A stretch of DNA of 64,000 bases, from the NCBI RefSeq assembly GCF_901827205.1, contig NZ_LR594675.1, positions 4,402,001-4,466,000 of the forward strand, given 5' to 3'. The DNA comes from Variovorax sp. PBS-H4. GTDB lineage: Bacteria > Pseudomonadota > Gammaproteobacteria > Burkholderiales > Burkholderiaceae_C. The number at the start of each line of letters is the position of its first letter. Position 1 is the stretch's first letter. A program made the position numbers and the translations under genes. Positions 33,865-43,279 of the stretch are shown piece by piece. The notes under the pieces were generated by a model. That model worked only from the letters and a program-made list of their open reading frames with translations. It made no database searches and had not been told where the DNA came from.

Positions 33865-34776
33865 TCAGCGCAGCGTTCTGGCGTGTAGCAGAAAACGTTG
33901 CAGCGCTTTGTGCGTTCCGTGGCTCTGACGCTTGTGCAACACGCAGGTCGTGATGTGTATGCTCTCGGCCAGCGGCACGATGACAATATCGGCGCGGCGC
34001 AACGTCGCCATATGGCCGGCGTCGGCGACTCCGACGCCCAGGCCCGTCGCCACGCGGGTGACGTACCCGGCGAGCGTCCGGGCTTCGCCTGCGATGACGG
34101 GTCTTTCTGCGTACTGCCGACGCACAGCATCCATCTGCAGGCGAAGCCCAGGCAAGCGACCAAGTTCACATGCGATCATTGGGGAGGCAAGGAGCTCGGA
34201 AATCGGCAGTACCTCGCGCGTTGCCAGTTCATGCTCTAGCGGCAGCAGCGCCACCAATGGATAGGACCAAGCGGCTTCCTGCACGATCGCGTGGTCGTCC
34301 GGAACGCCGAAAGAAAACCCGAGATCGACTTCCTCGCGCCTCAAAGCGGCCACCAGTTCAGCCGCGCGCATCTCCGTGAGCTCGAGCGGGATGTTGGGTG
34401 CCTGCGCGCGCCAGTTGGCGAAGCACTCCGAGAGCTTGGGCTGAGCGATGCCGTCGGCCACGCCGATGCGAAGCGGCTCCCTGTGGCGACCATCGATTTC
34501 ACGCACAACGCGCTTGATCCGCTGCAGCCTGATGAAGAGCTTTCTCGCCTCTTCAAGCAACTTCTCACCAGAGGGCGTCAGAACCAGCTTGCGCGACGGC
34601 CGCTCGAACAGCACGACGCCCAGTTTGTTTTCCAAATCGCGAATAGTGCGCGAGAGTGGTGTCTGGTCGATGTGAACCCGCTCAGCGGCACGACGAAAAT
34701 TCAGTTCCTCTGCGACGGCGACAAAGTAGCGTAGATGACGTAGCTCGGTTCCAGTATCCACGAGTCCGATCTCCAA
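33865..34776 (-). CDS. LysR-family regulator, TraR-like position
   Basis: 303 residues. N-terminal winged HTH (LRHLRYFVAVAEELNFRRAA..HIDQTPLSRTIRDLENKLG) and a C-terminal substrate-binding domain (REPLRIGVADGIAQPKL..). In Tn4371-like elements a LysR-type gene called traR precedes traG; here it is 262 bp upstream on the same strand, so the position fits. It probably controls transfer genes, with an unknown co-inducer. The 106 bp beyond its start lead to an IS remnant, where the element appears to be cut. Confidence 0.85.
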   Translation of the reverse strand: MEIGLVDTGTELRHLRYFVAVAEELNFRRAAERVHIDQTPLSRTIRDLENKLGVVLFERPSRKLVLTPSGEKLLEEARKLFIRLQRIKRVVREIDGRHREPLRIGVADGIAQPKLSECFANWRAQAPNIPLELTEMRAAELVAALRREEVDLGFSFGVPDDHAIVQEAAWSYPLVALLPLEHELATREVLPISELLASPMIACELGRLPGLRLQMDAVRRQYAERPVIAGEARTLAGYVTRVATGLGVGVADAGHMATLRRADIVIVPLAESIHITTCVLHKRQSHGTHKALQRFLLHARTLR

Positions 34777-34882
34777 TTGTCGAATGCCGGTGATAGTTCA
34801 AGCACGTAGCGGACCTCCTGACTGGAAGCACCAGAGAGCGCTCGGCGCTAGCATGCCGTCAAGCTCTAAAATTGCAAACAAC

Positions 34883-35494
34883 CTACGTCGTATCTTGCGG
34901 AACACCGGCGCGCCAGTCACGGACTGAGACGATACGCTGCAGTACGTGACGCGCCTGCAGTGCTGTGACTGTTGATTTCCATCTAGGAAGTGGCGCCACT
35001 GGGGTGCGGATAAAAACTTGGGCTGGTTTTATGCCGTAGATCCAAGACTCCCTCGGTATTCGATGGGGGCTGAGAGAGCCAAGGGATATCTTGATCCGCT
35101 GTTCGTTGTACCAACGGATGTAGGAGTCCACGGCCTGTATGAACTGCTCAATGGTTGTGGACTGCCAATTGCGAGGATAGAACAGCTCGGCTTTCAACCG
35201 ACCGAAGAAGCTTTCGCATGCCGCATTGTCAGGCGAGTACCCCTTGCGCGACATCGAGCGAATGAGCATCGCATCAGCGATACGCGAGAGCCAGCCCGGC
35301 CAGCGATAGTGGGCACCACGATCGGAGTGAACGACAGGCCGGTCTTCGTTATCGACCACCGTCTCGATGGCCGCATCCAGCATCGTGTTGACGAGCTCAG
35401 CGTCCGGGCGCGTACCGAACGACCAGCTGGCGACCATGCCGTCGAAGCCGTCGAAGCCGTCGAAGCCGTCGAAGCCGTCGATCATGAGAGACAC
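34883..35494 (-). pseudogene. IS3-family transposase, C-terminal fragment
   Basis: The frame encodes the second half of an IS3-type integrase core: GMVASWSFGTRPDAELVNT, HSDRGAHYRWPGW (second catalytic Asp) and NAACESFFGRLKAEL (catalytic Glu), then YIRWYNEQRI. The N-terminal part and the upstream orfA are missing; a TGA lies two codons before the GTG at 35494. A 9-bp repeat expansion (GFD units) interrupts the region just after the first catalytic Asp. Broken and immobile on its own. Confidence 0.85.
35438..35482. repeat. 9-bp tandem repeat inside the transposase remnant
   Basis: Five copies of GCCGTCGA(A/T), encoding repeated Gly-Phe-Asp on the minus strand. One GFD unit fits the family pattern (ID-x-FDGMV); the extra copies look like slippage expansion in a dead gene. 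Confidence 0.8.
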
Positions 35495-35541
35495 CCATCA
35501 AATTCGCTTGCGTTTTTGACACCGTTCGGACATCATTCTTT

Positions 35542-35555
35542 TATACGACCGTATA
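35542..35555. promoter_or_regulatory. Palindromic operator candidate, copy 1
   Basis: TATACGACCGTATA: arms TATACG and CGTATA with an AC spacer. The same sequence, with one difference at the last base, lies at 46576-46589 between the Rieske oxygenase gene and the TetR gene. A TTGACA -35 candidate lies at 35517-35522, so the palindrome overlaps or directly follows the -10 region of the hydrolase/ABC operon promoter. Probable TetR-family binding site. Confidence 0.6.
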
Positions 35556-35652
35556 GAGTTTGAAGTCAATAGGGTTTCCGGCCCGACTTCGACAACCCCG
35601 ATGCACTGACACGCAAGGACGCTCGAAAGCGTCAAAGTTAAAGGAACGATCG

Positions 35653-36837
35653 ATGACCGAAACCCGCCACGCGGTGAGCTCCACATGGATGCATATCCAT
35701 TTCAAGGGGTCTCGTGCGTTCACTGAAACCTACGGCTTCGCCGGGAATCAGGGCTCGGTCAATCTCGAGGCGGTGTTGCTGCGGCCCGAGGGCGTTCCGT
35801 CGAAGACGCTGATGGTCTTCATGCACCCCGCATCCACCCTGCAGCTGCTGCCCGTGCCCAACGAAATGGCCGCGCTCGGCGTGCACGTGCTGTGCGCCGC
35901 GAGCCGCTATGCCAAGAACGATTCGGCCCTGATCATGGAGAACGTGATCGTCGACCTCGGCGCGCACATTCGCCATGCGAAGGAGAAGCTCGGCTACGAA
36001 CGCGTCGTGCTCGCGGGCTGGAGCGGCGGCGGATCGTTGTCGCTCTTCTATCAATCGCAGGCCGAGCGGCCGACCATCGAGCAGACGCCCGCCGGCGATC
36101 CGGTCGATATCCGCGGCGCCGGGCTGATCCCGGCCGATGCAGTGGTTTGCCAGGCGGCGCATCTGTCGCGCGCCGTGATGCTGCGCGACATGATCGATCC
36201 GTCGGTCGTCGATGAACTCGATCCCGACGCCCCGCGCACGCTCGAACTCGACATCTACCATCCCGCGAATCCGAACCAGCCACCCTACTCGGCGGACTAC
36301 GTCGCGCATTACCGCACGGCCCAACTGGCGCGGGTGCGGCGCATCACGCAACGCGTGCAGGAAACGCTCGACCATCTGCGCAAGAAGGGCACGGGCGAGG
36401 TCGAACACGGCTTCGTGACGCACCGCACGCTGGCCGATCCCCGCTACCTCGACACCGCGCTCGAACCCAACGGACGGCGCGCGCGCTGGTGCTATCTCGG
36501 CAATCCGGAAACGGTCAACACCGGGCCGGTGGGCCTGGCGCGCTTTTCGATGCTGCGCTCGTGGCTGTCGCAATGGTCGATCGATCACAGCCGCGCTGAC
36601 GGGCTCCAGTGCGCGGCGCAGATCAGCGTGCCTTTTCTCGCGATCGAGAACGCGGCCGACGACTGCGTGCCGCAGCAGCATGCACGGCTTTTGCACGACG
36701 CCTGCGCGAGCCAGGACAAGACGATGAAGGTCATCCACGGCGCGACGCACTACTACGCCGGACAGCCCGAGCTGCTCACCGAATCGACCCTGCTCATCAA
36801 GGACTGGCTGCGCTCGCGCAAGCTGCTCTCAGACTGA
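35653..36837 (+). CDS. Alpha/beta hydrolase
   Basis: 394 residues from ATG 35653 with AAGGAA upstream (the longer frame to 35560 runs through the promoter region). Alpha/beta-hydrolase fold with nucleophile elbow GWSGGG (Ser124) and an oxyanion-type segment VFMHPAST. A late Asp/His pair (AADDCVPQQHA, GATHYYAG) completes a plausible catalytic triad. Substrate unknown. It is the first gene of a six-gene plus-strand operon with an ABC importer and a class II aldolase. It could cleave an ester or amide formed or imported in this pathway. Confidence 0.8.
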   Translation: MTETRHAVSSTWMHIHFKGSRAFTETYGFAGNQGSVNLEAVLLRPEGVPSKTLMVFMHPASTLQLLPVPNEMAALGVHVLCAASRYAKNDSALIMENVIVDLGAHIRHAKEKLGYERVVLAGWSGGGSLSLFYQSQAERPTIEQTPAGDPVDIRGAGLIPADAVVCQAAHLSRAVMLRDMIDPSVVDELDPDAPRTLELDIYHPANPNQPPYSADYVAHYRTAQLARVRRITQRVQETLDHLRKKGTGEVEHGFVTHRTLADPRYLDTALEPNGRRARWCYLGNPETVNTGPVGLARFSMLRSWLSQWSIDHSRADGLQCAAQISVPFLAIENAADDCVPQQHARLLHDACASQDKTMKVIHGATHYYAGQPELLTESTLLIKDWLRSRKLLSD

Positions 36838-36864
36838 TTATTTGTTTCTATCCGAGGATTCCCC

Positions 36865-38460
36865 ATGAAGAAGAGAGAGTTCCACAAGCTCGTGCTGGCC
36901 TCCGGCGCGCTCGGCCTGGCGCAGTTCCCGTTCGGCATCGGCAGCGCGCAGGCGCAGACCAAGGGCGGCACGCTCAACGCGATCCTGCAGCCCGAGCCGC
37001 CGATGCTCAACATCGGCGTCAACCAGCAGACGCCGACGCAGACCGCGGCCAGCAAGATCTTCCTGAGCCTGCTCACCTACGACTTCAATCTGAAGCCGCT
37101 GCCGAGCCTCGCGAAGACGTGGACCATCTCGCCCGATGGCAAGACGTACACCTTCAACCTCGAACGCGACGTGAAATGGCACGACGGTAAGCCGCTCACC
37201 GCCGAGGACGTGGTCTACACGGTGACCACATTTTTGCCGCAGACGCACCCGCGCGCTAAAGCGATCTTCGCGCGCTGCGAGTCGGTCACGGCGACCGATC
37301 CTTACACGGTGGTCTTCAAGCTCAAGGAGCCCTTCGGCGCCTTCATCAATGCGTTCGACATCTCGAACCTGCCGGTGATGCCCAAGCACGTCTACGCGGG
37401 CACCGACATCATGAAGAACCCGGCCAACACCAAGCCGATCGGCTCTGGGCCCTTCAAGTTCAAGGAATGGGTGCGCGGCTCGCACATCCACCTGGTGCGC
37501 AACGACGAGTACTTCAAGCCCGGGTTGCCGCACCTGGACGCGATCATCTATCGCATCGTGCCCGACGGCGCCTCGCGCGCGCTCGCGATGGAAAACGGCA
37601 CTGCCCAGTTGTCGCAGTGGACCGACCTCGAACTGTTCGATGCGCAGCGCCTGTCGAAGATGCCCAAGTTCGGCATGACGACCAAGGGCTACGAAATGTT
37701 CGCGCCGATCATGTACCTGGAGATGAACAACCGCACGGCGCCGATGAACGACAAGCGCTTCCGCCAGGCGGTGTCGCATGCGATCGACCGCAACTTCATC
37801 AAGGACAAGATCCTCTACGGCTTCGGCAAGCTCTCGACCGGCCCGGTATCGTCCAAAACGCGCTTCTACGAACCCAACACGCGCCAGTACGAGTTCGCGC
37901 TGGCCAAGGCCACGGCGCTGCTCGACGAGATGGGCCTCAAGCCCGACGACAAGGGCATCCGCGCCCGCCTGAACCTGCCGGTCGCGCCCTACGGCGAAAT
38001 GCCGATGCGGGTGAGCGAATACATCCGCCAGTCGCTCGCCAAGATCGGCGTCGCGGTCGCGCTGCAAACGTCGGACGCGGCCGGCTGGGCCCAGCGCATC
38101 AGCAACTGGGACTACGACCTGAACCTGACCTGGCCCTTCCAATACGCCGACCCGGGCATCGGCGTGACGCGCAACTACATCAGCTCCAACATCCGCAAGG
38201 TGCTGTTCTCGAACACCATCGGCTATTCGAATCCGGAGGTCGACAAGCTGGCCGACCAGGCCGCGAACGAGATCGACGAGAAGAAGCGGCAGGCGCTCTA
38301 CAGCCAGATGCAGAAGACCATCGTCGAAGACGCGCCGATCGCCTGGCTGGTCGAGATGGAGTTCCCGACCCTGTACGACAAGCGCCTGCAAAATCTCGTC
38401 ACGACCGCGAATGGCGTTCACGAAAGTTTCGACTCCGTGTATTTCGGCTCGGCCAGCTGA
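36865..38460 (+). CDS. ABC transporter substrate-binding protein (peptide/nickel family)
   Basis: 531 residues. Export signal (MKKREFHKLVLASGALGLAQ.., cleavage after AQA near residue 32), then the SBP_bac_5 pattern: GGTLNAILQPEPPMLN, LAKTWTISPDGKTYTFNLERDVKWHDGKPLTAEDVVYT. This periplasmic receptor family binds peptides, oligosaccharides or diverse small organics. It lies 27 bp after the hydrolase gene and starts the transporter set. Confidence 0.9.
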   Translation: MKKREFHKLVLASGALGLAQFPFGIGSAQAQTKGGTLNAILQPEPPMLNIGVNQQTPTQTAASKIFLSLLTYDFNLKPLPSLAKTWTISPDGKTYTFNLERDVKWHDGKPLTAEDVVYTVTTFLPQTHPRAKAIFARCESVTATDPYTVVFKLKEPFGAFINAFDISNLPVMPKHVYAGTDIMKNPANTKPIGSGPFKFKEWVRGSHIHLVRNDEYFKPGLPHLDAIIYRIVPDGASRALAMENGTAQLSQWTDLELFDAQRLSKMPKFGMTTKGYEMFAPIMYLEMNNRTAPMNDKRFRQAVSHAIDRNFIKDKILYGFGKLSTGPVSSKTRFYEPNTRQYEFALAKATALLDEMGLKPDDKGIRARLNLPVAPYGEMPMRVSEYIRQSLAKIGVAVALQTSDAAGWAQRISNWDYDLNLTWPFQYADPGIGVTRNYISSNIRKVLFSNTIGYSNPEVDKLADQAANEIDEKKRQALYSQMQKTIVEDAPIAWLVEMEFPTLYDKRLQNLVTTANGVHESFDSVYFGSAS

Positions 38461-38482
38461 GCGGTCCTTCTCTCGCTCACCC

Positions 38483-39469
38483 ATGAATCCCAACTGGCTT
38501 GCGATGGCGGGCACCCTCGGCGTGCGCCTCGCGAGGATGGTGGCAGTCGTGCTGCTGATCGCCGTCTTCAACTTCCTGCTCGTACGCGCGGCGCCCGGCG
38601 ATCCGGCACTCGTGATCGCCGGCCAGTCCGGCGCGACCGATCAGGCCTTTCTCGATCGCGTGCGCGCCGAATACGGGCTTGACCAGCCGATCGCCTCGCA
38701 GCTCACGACCTACCTCGGCAAGGTCGCGCGGCTCGACCTCGGCTTCTCGTACCGGCAACAGCGGCCGGTGCTCGATGTGATCCTCGAACGCATGCCGGCC
38801 ACGCTGCTGCTCACCGGCACGGCATTTCTCATTTCATTGCTGGGCGGCATCGTGCTGGGGAGCCTGGCGGGCGTGCGCGCCGGCAAGCTGTCGGACACGC
38901 TGATCACCATCGTGTCGTTGGTGGTCTATGCCACGCCTGTCTTCTGGCTTGGGCTGATGCTGGTGCTGCTGTTCTCGGTGCAGCTCGGCTGGCTGCCCGC
39001 ATTCGGTTTCGGCACCATCGGCAGCGGACTCACCGGCGCGGCGGCCGTGCTCGACAAGGTGCAGTACCTGGTGCTGCCGGCCATCACGCTCGGCATGCTG
39101 TACCTGGCGATCTATGCGCGGCTCATGCGGGCGTCGATCATCGAAGTGAGCCACCAGGACTACGTGAAGACGGCGCGCGCCAAGGGCGCGTCGGAGTCGC
39201 GCGTGCTGTGGCACCACATGCTGCGCAACGCGCTGCTGCCGGTGGTCACTATGGCCGGCATGCAGGCCGGCACGCTGATCGGCGGCTCGGTGGTCATCGA
39301 GACCGTGTTCGCCTGGCCCGGCCTCGGTCGGCTCACGTACGAAGCCGTGCTGCAACGCGACTACCAGGTGATGCTCGGCGTGTTCCTGGTGCTGTCGGTG
39401 ATCGTCATCTTCTTCAATTGGTTGACCGACCTTCTCTATCGGGTCATCGATCCGCGCATTGCAAGATGA
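38483..39469 (+). CDS. ABC transporter permease (DppB type)
   Basis: 328 residues from ATG 38483. Six membrane segments and the permease signature DYVKTARAKGASESRVLWHHMLRNALLP. The N-terminal region RAAPGDPALVIAG is typical of DppB/OppB. Partner of the following permease, whose ATG overlaps this stop (ATGA). Confidence 0.9.
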   Translation: MNPNWLAMAGTLGVRLARMVAVVLLIAVFNFLLVRAAPGDPALVIAGQSGATDQAFLDRVRAEYGLDQPIASQLTTYLGKVARLDLGFSYRQQRPVLDVILERMPATLLLTGTAFLISLLGGIVLGSLAGVRAGKLSDTLITIVSLVVYATPVFWLGLMLVLLFSVQLGWLPAFGFGTIGSGLTGAAAVLDKVQYLVLPAITLGMLYLAIYARLMRASIIEVSHQDYVKTARAKGASESRVLWHHMLRNALLPVVTMAGMQAGTLIGGSVVIETVFAWPGLGRLTYEAVLQRDYQVMLGVFLVLSVIVIFFNWLTDLLYRVIDPRIAR

Positions 39470-40296
39470 ACCCCACGCTTCGTTCCTTTCTCAAGCACCC
39501 GAGCGGCATGCTGGGCGCGATCGTCCTCATCGCCGTCGTGCTCCTCGCCATCGCCGCACCCTGGCTCTATCCGGGCAGCCCGTGGGATTCGGTGGCGGCC
39601 CCGTTCACGCCGCCGCAGACCGACGGCATGCTGCTCGGCAGCGACAGCCTGGGGCGCGACATCGCGGCCGGCATCGCGCACGGCACGCGCGTCTCGCTCG
39701 TGATCGGCGTGGTTTCCACACTGGTTGCGCTGCTCATCGGTGTGGTCGTCGGCGCGCTGTCCGGCTACCTCGGCGGGCGCATCGGCGAGGCGCTGATGCG
39801 CTTCACCGAACTTTTCCAGACCATCCCGGCCTTCCTGCTAGCGATCCTGCTGGTGGCGATCCTCACGCCGTCGATCCAGACCATCGTCGTCGCCATCGCC
39901 GTCATCAGTTGGCCGCAGGTGGCGCGGCTCACGCGCGGCGAATTCCTGAGCCTCAAGGAGCGAGAGTTCGTGCAGGCGGCGCGCTGCCAGGGTGAATCGG
40001 CGATGTCGCTCATCCTGCGCTACATCCTCCCGAACGCACTGTCGCCGATCGTGGTGACCGGCTCGCTCGCGGTGGCGACGGCCATCCTCATCGAAAGCGC
40101 CTTGAGCTTCATGGGGCTCGGCGATCCGAACCTCATGAGCTGGGGTTTCATGATCGGCGCGGCGCGCACCATGATCCGGCAGGCCTGGTGGATGAGCTTC
40201 TTTCCGGGGCTGGCGATTCTGCTCACGGTGCTGGCCATTAATCTCGTCGGCGAAGGCCTGAACGACGTGCTCAACCCTCGTATTTCTCGTCGATGA
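39466..40296 (+). CDS. ABC transporter permease (DppC type)
   Basis: 276 residues. N-terminal membrane segment, LLGSDSLGRDIAAGIAHGTRVSL (DppC/OppC motif) and EFVQAARCQGESAMSLILRYILPNAL. Pairs with the DppB-type permease. ATGA-coupled to both neighbours. Confidence 0.9.
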   Translation: MNPTLRSFLKHPSGMLGAIVLIAVVLLAIAAPWLYPGSPWDSVAAPFTPPQTDGMLLGSDSLGRDIAAGIAHGTRVSLVIGVVSTLVALLIGVVVGALSGYLGGRIGEALMRFTELFQTIPAFLLAILLVAILTPSIQTIVVAIAVISWPQVARLTRGEFLSLKEREFVQAARCQGESAMSLILRYILPNALSPIVVTGSLAVATAILIESALSFMGLGDPNLMSWGFMIGAARTMIRQAWWMSFFPGLAILLTVLAINLVGEGLNDVLNPRISRR

Positions 40297-41954
40297 CCGC
40301 GCCGATGACTCCTCCGAATTCCAGCCAGCCGTTGCTGTCGATCCAGAACCTGTCGATCCGGCTGCCCTCCTCCGGCGACCGCAGACATGCGGTCGAAGGC
40401 CTGTCGCTCGACGTGGCCAACAACGAGATCGTCTGCCTGGTCGGCGAATCGGGCTCGGGCAAGTCGATGACCGCGCACGCGATCCTCGGCCTGCTGCCGC
40501 CGCGCGTGTCGATCGATCCTGCGAGCAAGGTGCTACTCGACGGCACCGAACTCACCCGACTCGATGCGCCCGCGATGCGCAAGCTGCGCGGCGATCGCAT
40601 GTCGATGGTGTTCCAGGAACCGATGAGCGCGCTCAACCCGCTGCAGCGCATCGGCACGCAGGTGACCGAGACGCTGATGCTGCACGGCAACGGCAAGGCA
40701 TCGCAGGCTGACATCGAGGCGCGCTCGCTCGCAATCATCGAAGCCGTCGGGCTCCCCTCGCCGCCGCAGATCATGCACAGCTATCCGTTCCAGCTCTCGG
40801 GCGGCCAGCGGCAGCGCGTGATGATTGCGATGGCGCTGCTCAACAACCCGCGCCTGCTGCTGGCCGACGAGCCGACGACTGCGCTCGACGTGACCACGCA
40901 GCGCCAGATCCTCGACTTGATTCAGCGCCTGCAGGCCGAGCGCCACATGGGCGTGCTCTTCATCACGCACGACTTCGGCGTGGTGGCGGACATCGCCGAC
41001 CGCGTGGTCGTCATGCGCCACGGCAAGGTGGTCGAGCAAGGCACGCGCGACGAAGTGTTGCGCCATCCGCAGCATGCGTACACGCGGGCCTTGATCGCGG
41101 CAGTGCCCGGGCGCCAGGCGCGCAGCACCGCGCGCGCAGGTTCGCGCAGCGGGCCGCTGCTGCAGTTGCGGGCGCTGCGCAAGACCTTCGTCACCAAGTC
41201 GGGCCTGTTCTCGCCGCCACGTACCGTGGTGGCGGCCAACGGCATCGACCTCGACATCGAGGAAGGCGAGACCGTGTCGGTGGTCGGCGAATCGGGCTCG
41301 GGCAAATCGACGCTGGGACGCATGGTCATGCGGCTGATCGAGCCCGACAGCGGCAGCATCGACTTCGCCGGCCGGCCCGTGCTCACGCTGCACGCAGCCG
41401 CGATGCGCGACTACCGGCGCGACGTGCAGATCATCTTCCAGGACCCGTTCGCGTCGCTGAATCCGAGGCAGCGCGTGGGCGATGCCATCGCGCGCGGCCC
41501 GCAGATCCACGGCACACCGCGACGCGAGGCTCTGAAGGCCGCCGCCGCATTGCTCGAACGAGTCGGACTTCCACCCTCGGCGGTGGATCGTTTTCCGCAC
41601 GAGTTCTCGGGCGGGCAACGCCAGCGCATCTCGATCGCGCGGGCGCTGGCGCTCAAGCCACGGCTGCTGATCGCCGACGAGGCCGTGTCGGCGCTCGATG
41701 TCTCGATCCAGGCGCAGGTGCTGGCACTGCTCGCCGAACTCAAGGCCGAGCTGGGCCTGACCATGATGTTCATCACCCATGACTTGCGAGTGGCGGCCGA
41801 GATCTCGCAATCGGTGGTGGTGATGCAAAAGGGCCAGATCGTGGAGCGCGGCGCGCCGGCGCAGCTCTTCAACGCGCCGCAGCACGCCTATACCCGCACC
41901 CTGCTCGGCGCGATGCCCGGGCTGGATTTTTTCGAGCACAAGATCGCCGCGTGA
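40293..41954 (+). CDS. Fused double ABC ATPase (DppD-DppF type)
   Basis: 553 residues with two complete nucleotide-binding domains. The first has GESGSGKS, LSGGQRQRVMIAMAL and LLADEPTTALD; the second has GESGSGKSTLG, FSGGQRQRISIARALAL and LIADEAVSALD. Fusion of the two ATPases in one chain is common in this importer class. It energises uptake. The next gene starts 14 bp after its stop. Confidence 0.92.
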   Translation: MTAPMTPPNSSQPLLSIQNLSIRLPSSGDRRHAVEGLSLDVANNEIVCLVGESGSGKSMTAHAILGLLPPRVSIDPASKVLLDGTELTRLDAPAMRKLRGDRMSMVFQEPMSALNPLQRIGTQVTETLMLHGNGKASQADIEARSLAIIEAVGLPSPPQIMHSYPFQLSGGQRQRVMIAMALLNNPRLLLADEPTTALDVTTQRQILDLIQRLQAERHMGVLFITHDFGVVADIADRVVVMRHGKVVEQGTRDEVLRHPQHAYTRALIAAVPGRQARSTARAGSRSGPLLQLRALRKTFVTKSGLFSPPRTVVAANGIDLDIEEGETVSVVGESGSGKSTLGRMVMRLIEPDSGSIDFAGRPVLTLHAAAMRDYRRDVQIIFQDPFASLNPRQRVGDAIARGPQIHGTPRREALKAAAALLERVGLPPSAVDRFPHEFSGGQRQRISIARALALKPRLLIADEAVSALDVSIQAQVLALLAELKAELGLTMMFITHDLRVAAEISQSVVVMQKGQIVERGAPAQLFNAPQHAYTRTLLGAMPGLDFFEHKIAA

Positions 41955-41968
41955 CGAGGAGCTTTTCG

Positions 41969-42706
41969 ATGAACGACGTGCAAGCACCGCCCTGGAACGA
42001 AGCCGAAGGCACGACCCGGCGCGACCTCGCGACGCTGTACCGCCTGGTCGCGCATTTCAGGATGACCGACCTGATCGACACGCACATCAGCGCGCGCATC
42101 CCGGGCACGACCGACCAGTTTCTGATCAACCGCTACGGCGTGCTGTTCCACGAGATGCGGCCGGAAGACCTGGTGCTGATCGACCCGACCGGCCGCGCGA
42201 TCGACGACGTGAAGGGCAAGGACGTGAATGTGGCCGGCTTCACGATCCATTCGGCCGTGCACATGGCGCGCCATGACCTCGCCTGCGTGATCCACACGCA
42301 CACGGCCGACGGCATCGCGGTGTCGGCGCAGGAACAAGGCCTGCTGCCGATCAGCCAGCACGCGCTCAAGTTCTATGGGCGGCTCGGCTATCACGACTAC
42401 GAAGGCATCGCGCTCGACCTCGACGAGCGCGATCGGCTGGTGCGCGACCTCGGCAGCTTCGACGCGATGATCCTGCGCAACCACGGGCTGCTGGCCGCGG
42501 GGCGGACCATCGCGGAAGCCTTCGGCAACATCTACTTTCTGGAGCGGGCCTGCCAGGCGCAGATCAAGGCGCAGTCGGGCGGCCAGCCGCTCGTGATTCC
42601 GCGCCCCACGGTGCAGCAACGCACCGCCGCGCAGTTCGATCCGGCCGGCAGCGCCTGGCACAGCGAGCTGCTGTGGGCTTCGGCGCGCAGGCTGGTCGAA
42701 GACTGA
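41969..42706 (+). CDS. Class II aldolase/adducin-family protein
   Basis: 245 residues from ATG 41969, preceded by GAGGAGC; a GTG at 41951 overlapping the previous stop is an alternative. Metal-binding residues of the family are present: IHTHTAD (His-x-His) and RNHGLLAAG (third His). Members cleave or decarboxylate hydroxy/keto acids with a divalent metal. Last gene of the plus-strand operon; its stop abuts the stop of the convergent deformylase-like gene. Substrate not predictable. Confidence 0.85.
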   Translation: MNDVQAPPWNEAEGTTRRDLATLYRLVAHFRMTDLIDTHISARIPGTTDQFLINRYGVLFHEMRPEDLVLIDPTGRAIDDVKGKDVNVAGFTIHSAVHMARHDLACVIHTHTADGIAVSAQEQGLLPISQHALKFYGRLGYHDYEGIALDLDERDRLVRDLGSFDAMILRNHGLLAAGRTIAEAFGNIYFLERACQAQIKAQSGGQPLVIPRPTVQQRTAAQFDPAGSAWHSELLWASARRLVED

Positions 42707-43270
42707 TCAGTGCCCGTCGAACTCTTCGACGGAATACTTGTACACGCCGCCCTCGCCGCACACCTCCGACACGAAGGCGAAGTCGGTCGGGTTGGTGATG
42801 CGCGACGGATAGAGCCGCCCTTCGAGGTGGTCGCATTCGTGCTGCAGCAAAGTCGAGTGATAGCCCGAGCAATCGCGCGACACCTGCTCGCCTTCGGGCG
42901 TCTGGAAATGGATGCGAATGTGCTTGAAGCGCGGCACCTTGGCATAGAGTCCCGGCAGCGAAAGGCAGCGTTCCCACAGATAGGCTTCTTCGGTGCCGAC
43001 CGGCTCGATGACCGGGTTGATCATCGCGGTCCATGGCACCGGCGCCAGTGTCGATCCCTCGGGGATGCGTGACGCCGGGATGCAGTAGAGCACCATGCGC
43101 AAGGGCTCGCCGAGTTGCGGCGCGGCGATGCCGATGCCTTTGACGGATTCGAGCGTGTCGAGCATGTCCTGGAACAGCGCGCGTACTTCGGGTGCCTTCG
43201 GGTCTTCCACGGGCCGGCTGGTTACCAGCAGCTCGGGGTTGCCCATCTTGAGAATCGGTCGTATCGCCAT
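42707..43270 (-). CDS. Peptide-deformylase-like metalloenzyme
   Basis: 187 residues with the three deformylase motifs: GIGIAAPQLG, ERCLSLPG (usual EGCLS) and HECDHLEG (HExxDH). The Cys and two His metal ligands and the Glu base are kept, but the Gly of motif 2 is Arg. The housekeeping gene normally sits beside the fmt gene; this copy sits in a catabolic operon next to a NicX-fold protein. A role in removing a formyl group from a small pathway intermediate is therefore plausible. That is inference; moonlighting as a second def gene is the alternative. Confidence 0.85.
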   Translation of the reverse strand: MAIRPILKMGNPELLVTSRPVEDPKAPEVRALFQDMLDTLESVKGIGIAAPQLGEPLRMVLYCIPASRIPEGSTLAPVPWTAMINPVIEPVGTEEAYLWERCLSLPGLYAKVPRFKHIRIHFQTPEGEQVSRDCSGYHSTLLQHECDHLEGRLYPSRITNPTDFAFVSEVCGEGGVYKYSVEEFDGH

Positions 43271-43279
43271 GGGGTTCTT

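Noticed and set aside
36838..38571. 577-codon open frame antisense to the ABC substrate-binding protein
   Set aside because: The plus strand has a clear signal peptide and SBP_bac_5 motifs; the antisense frame is compositional.
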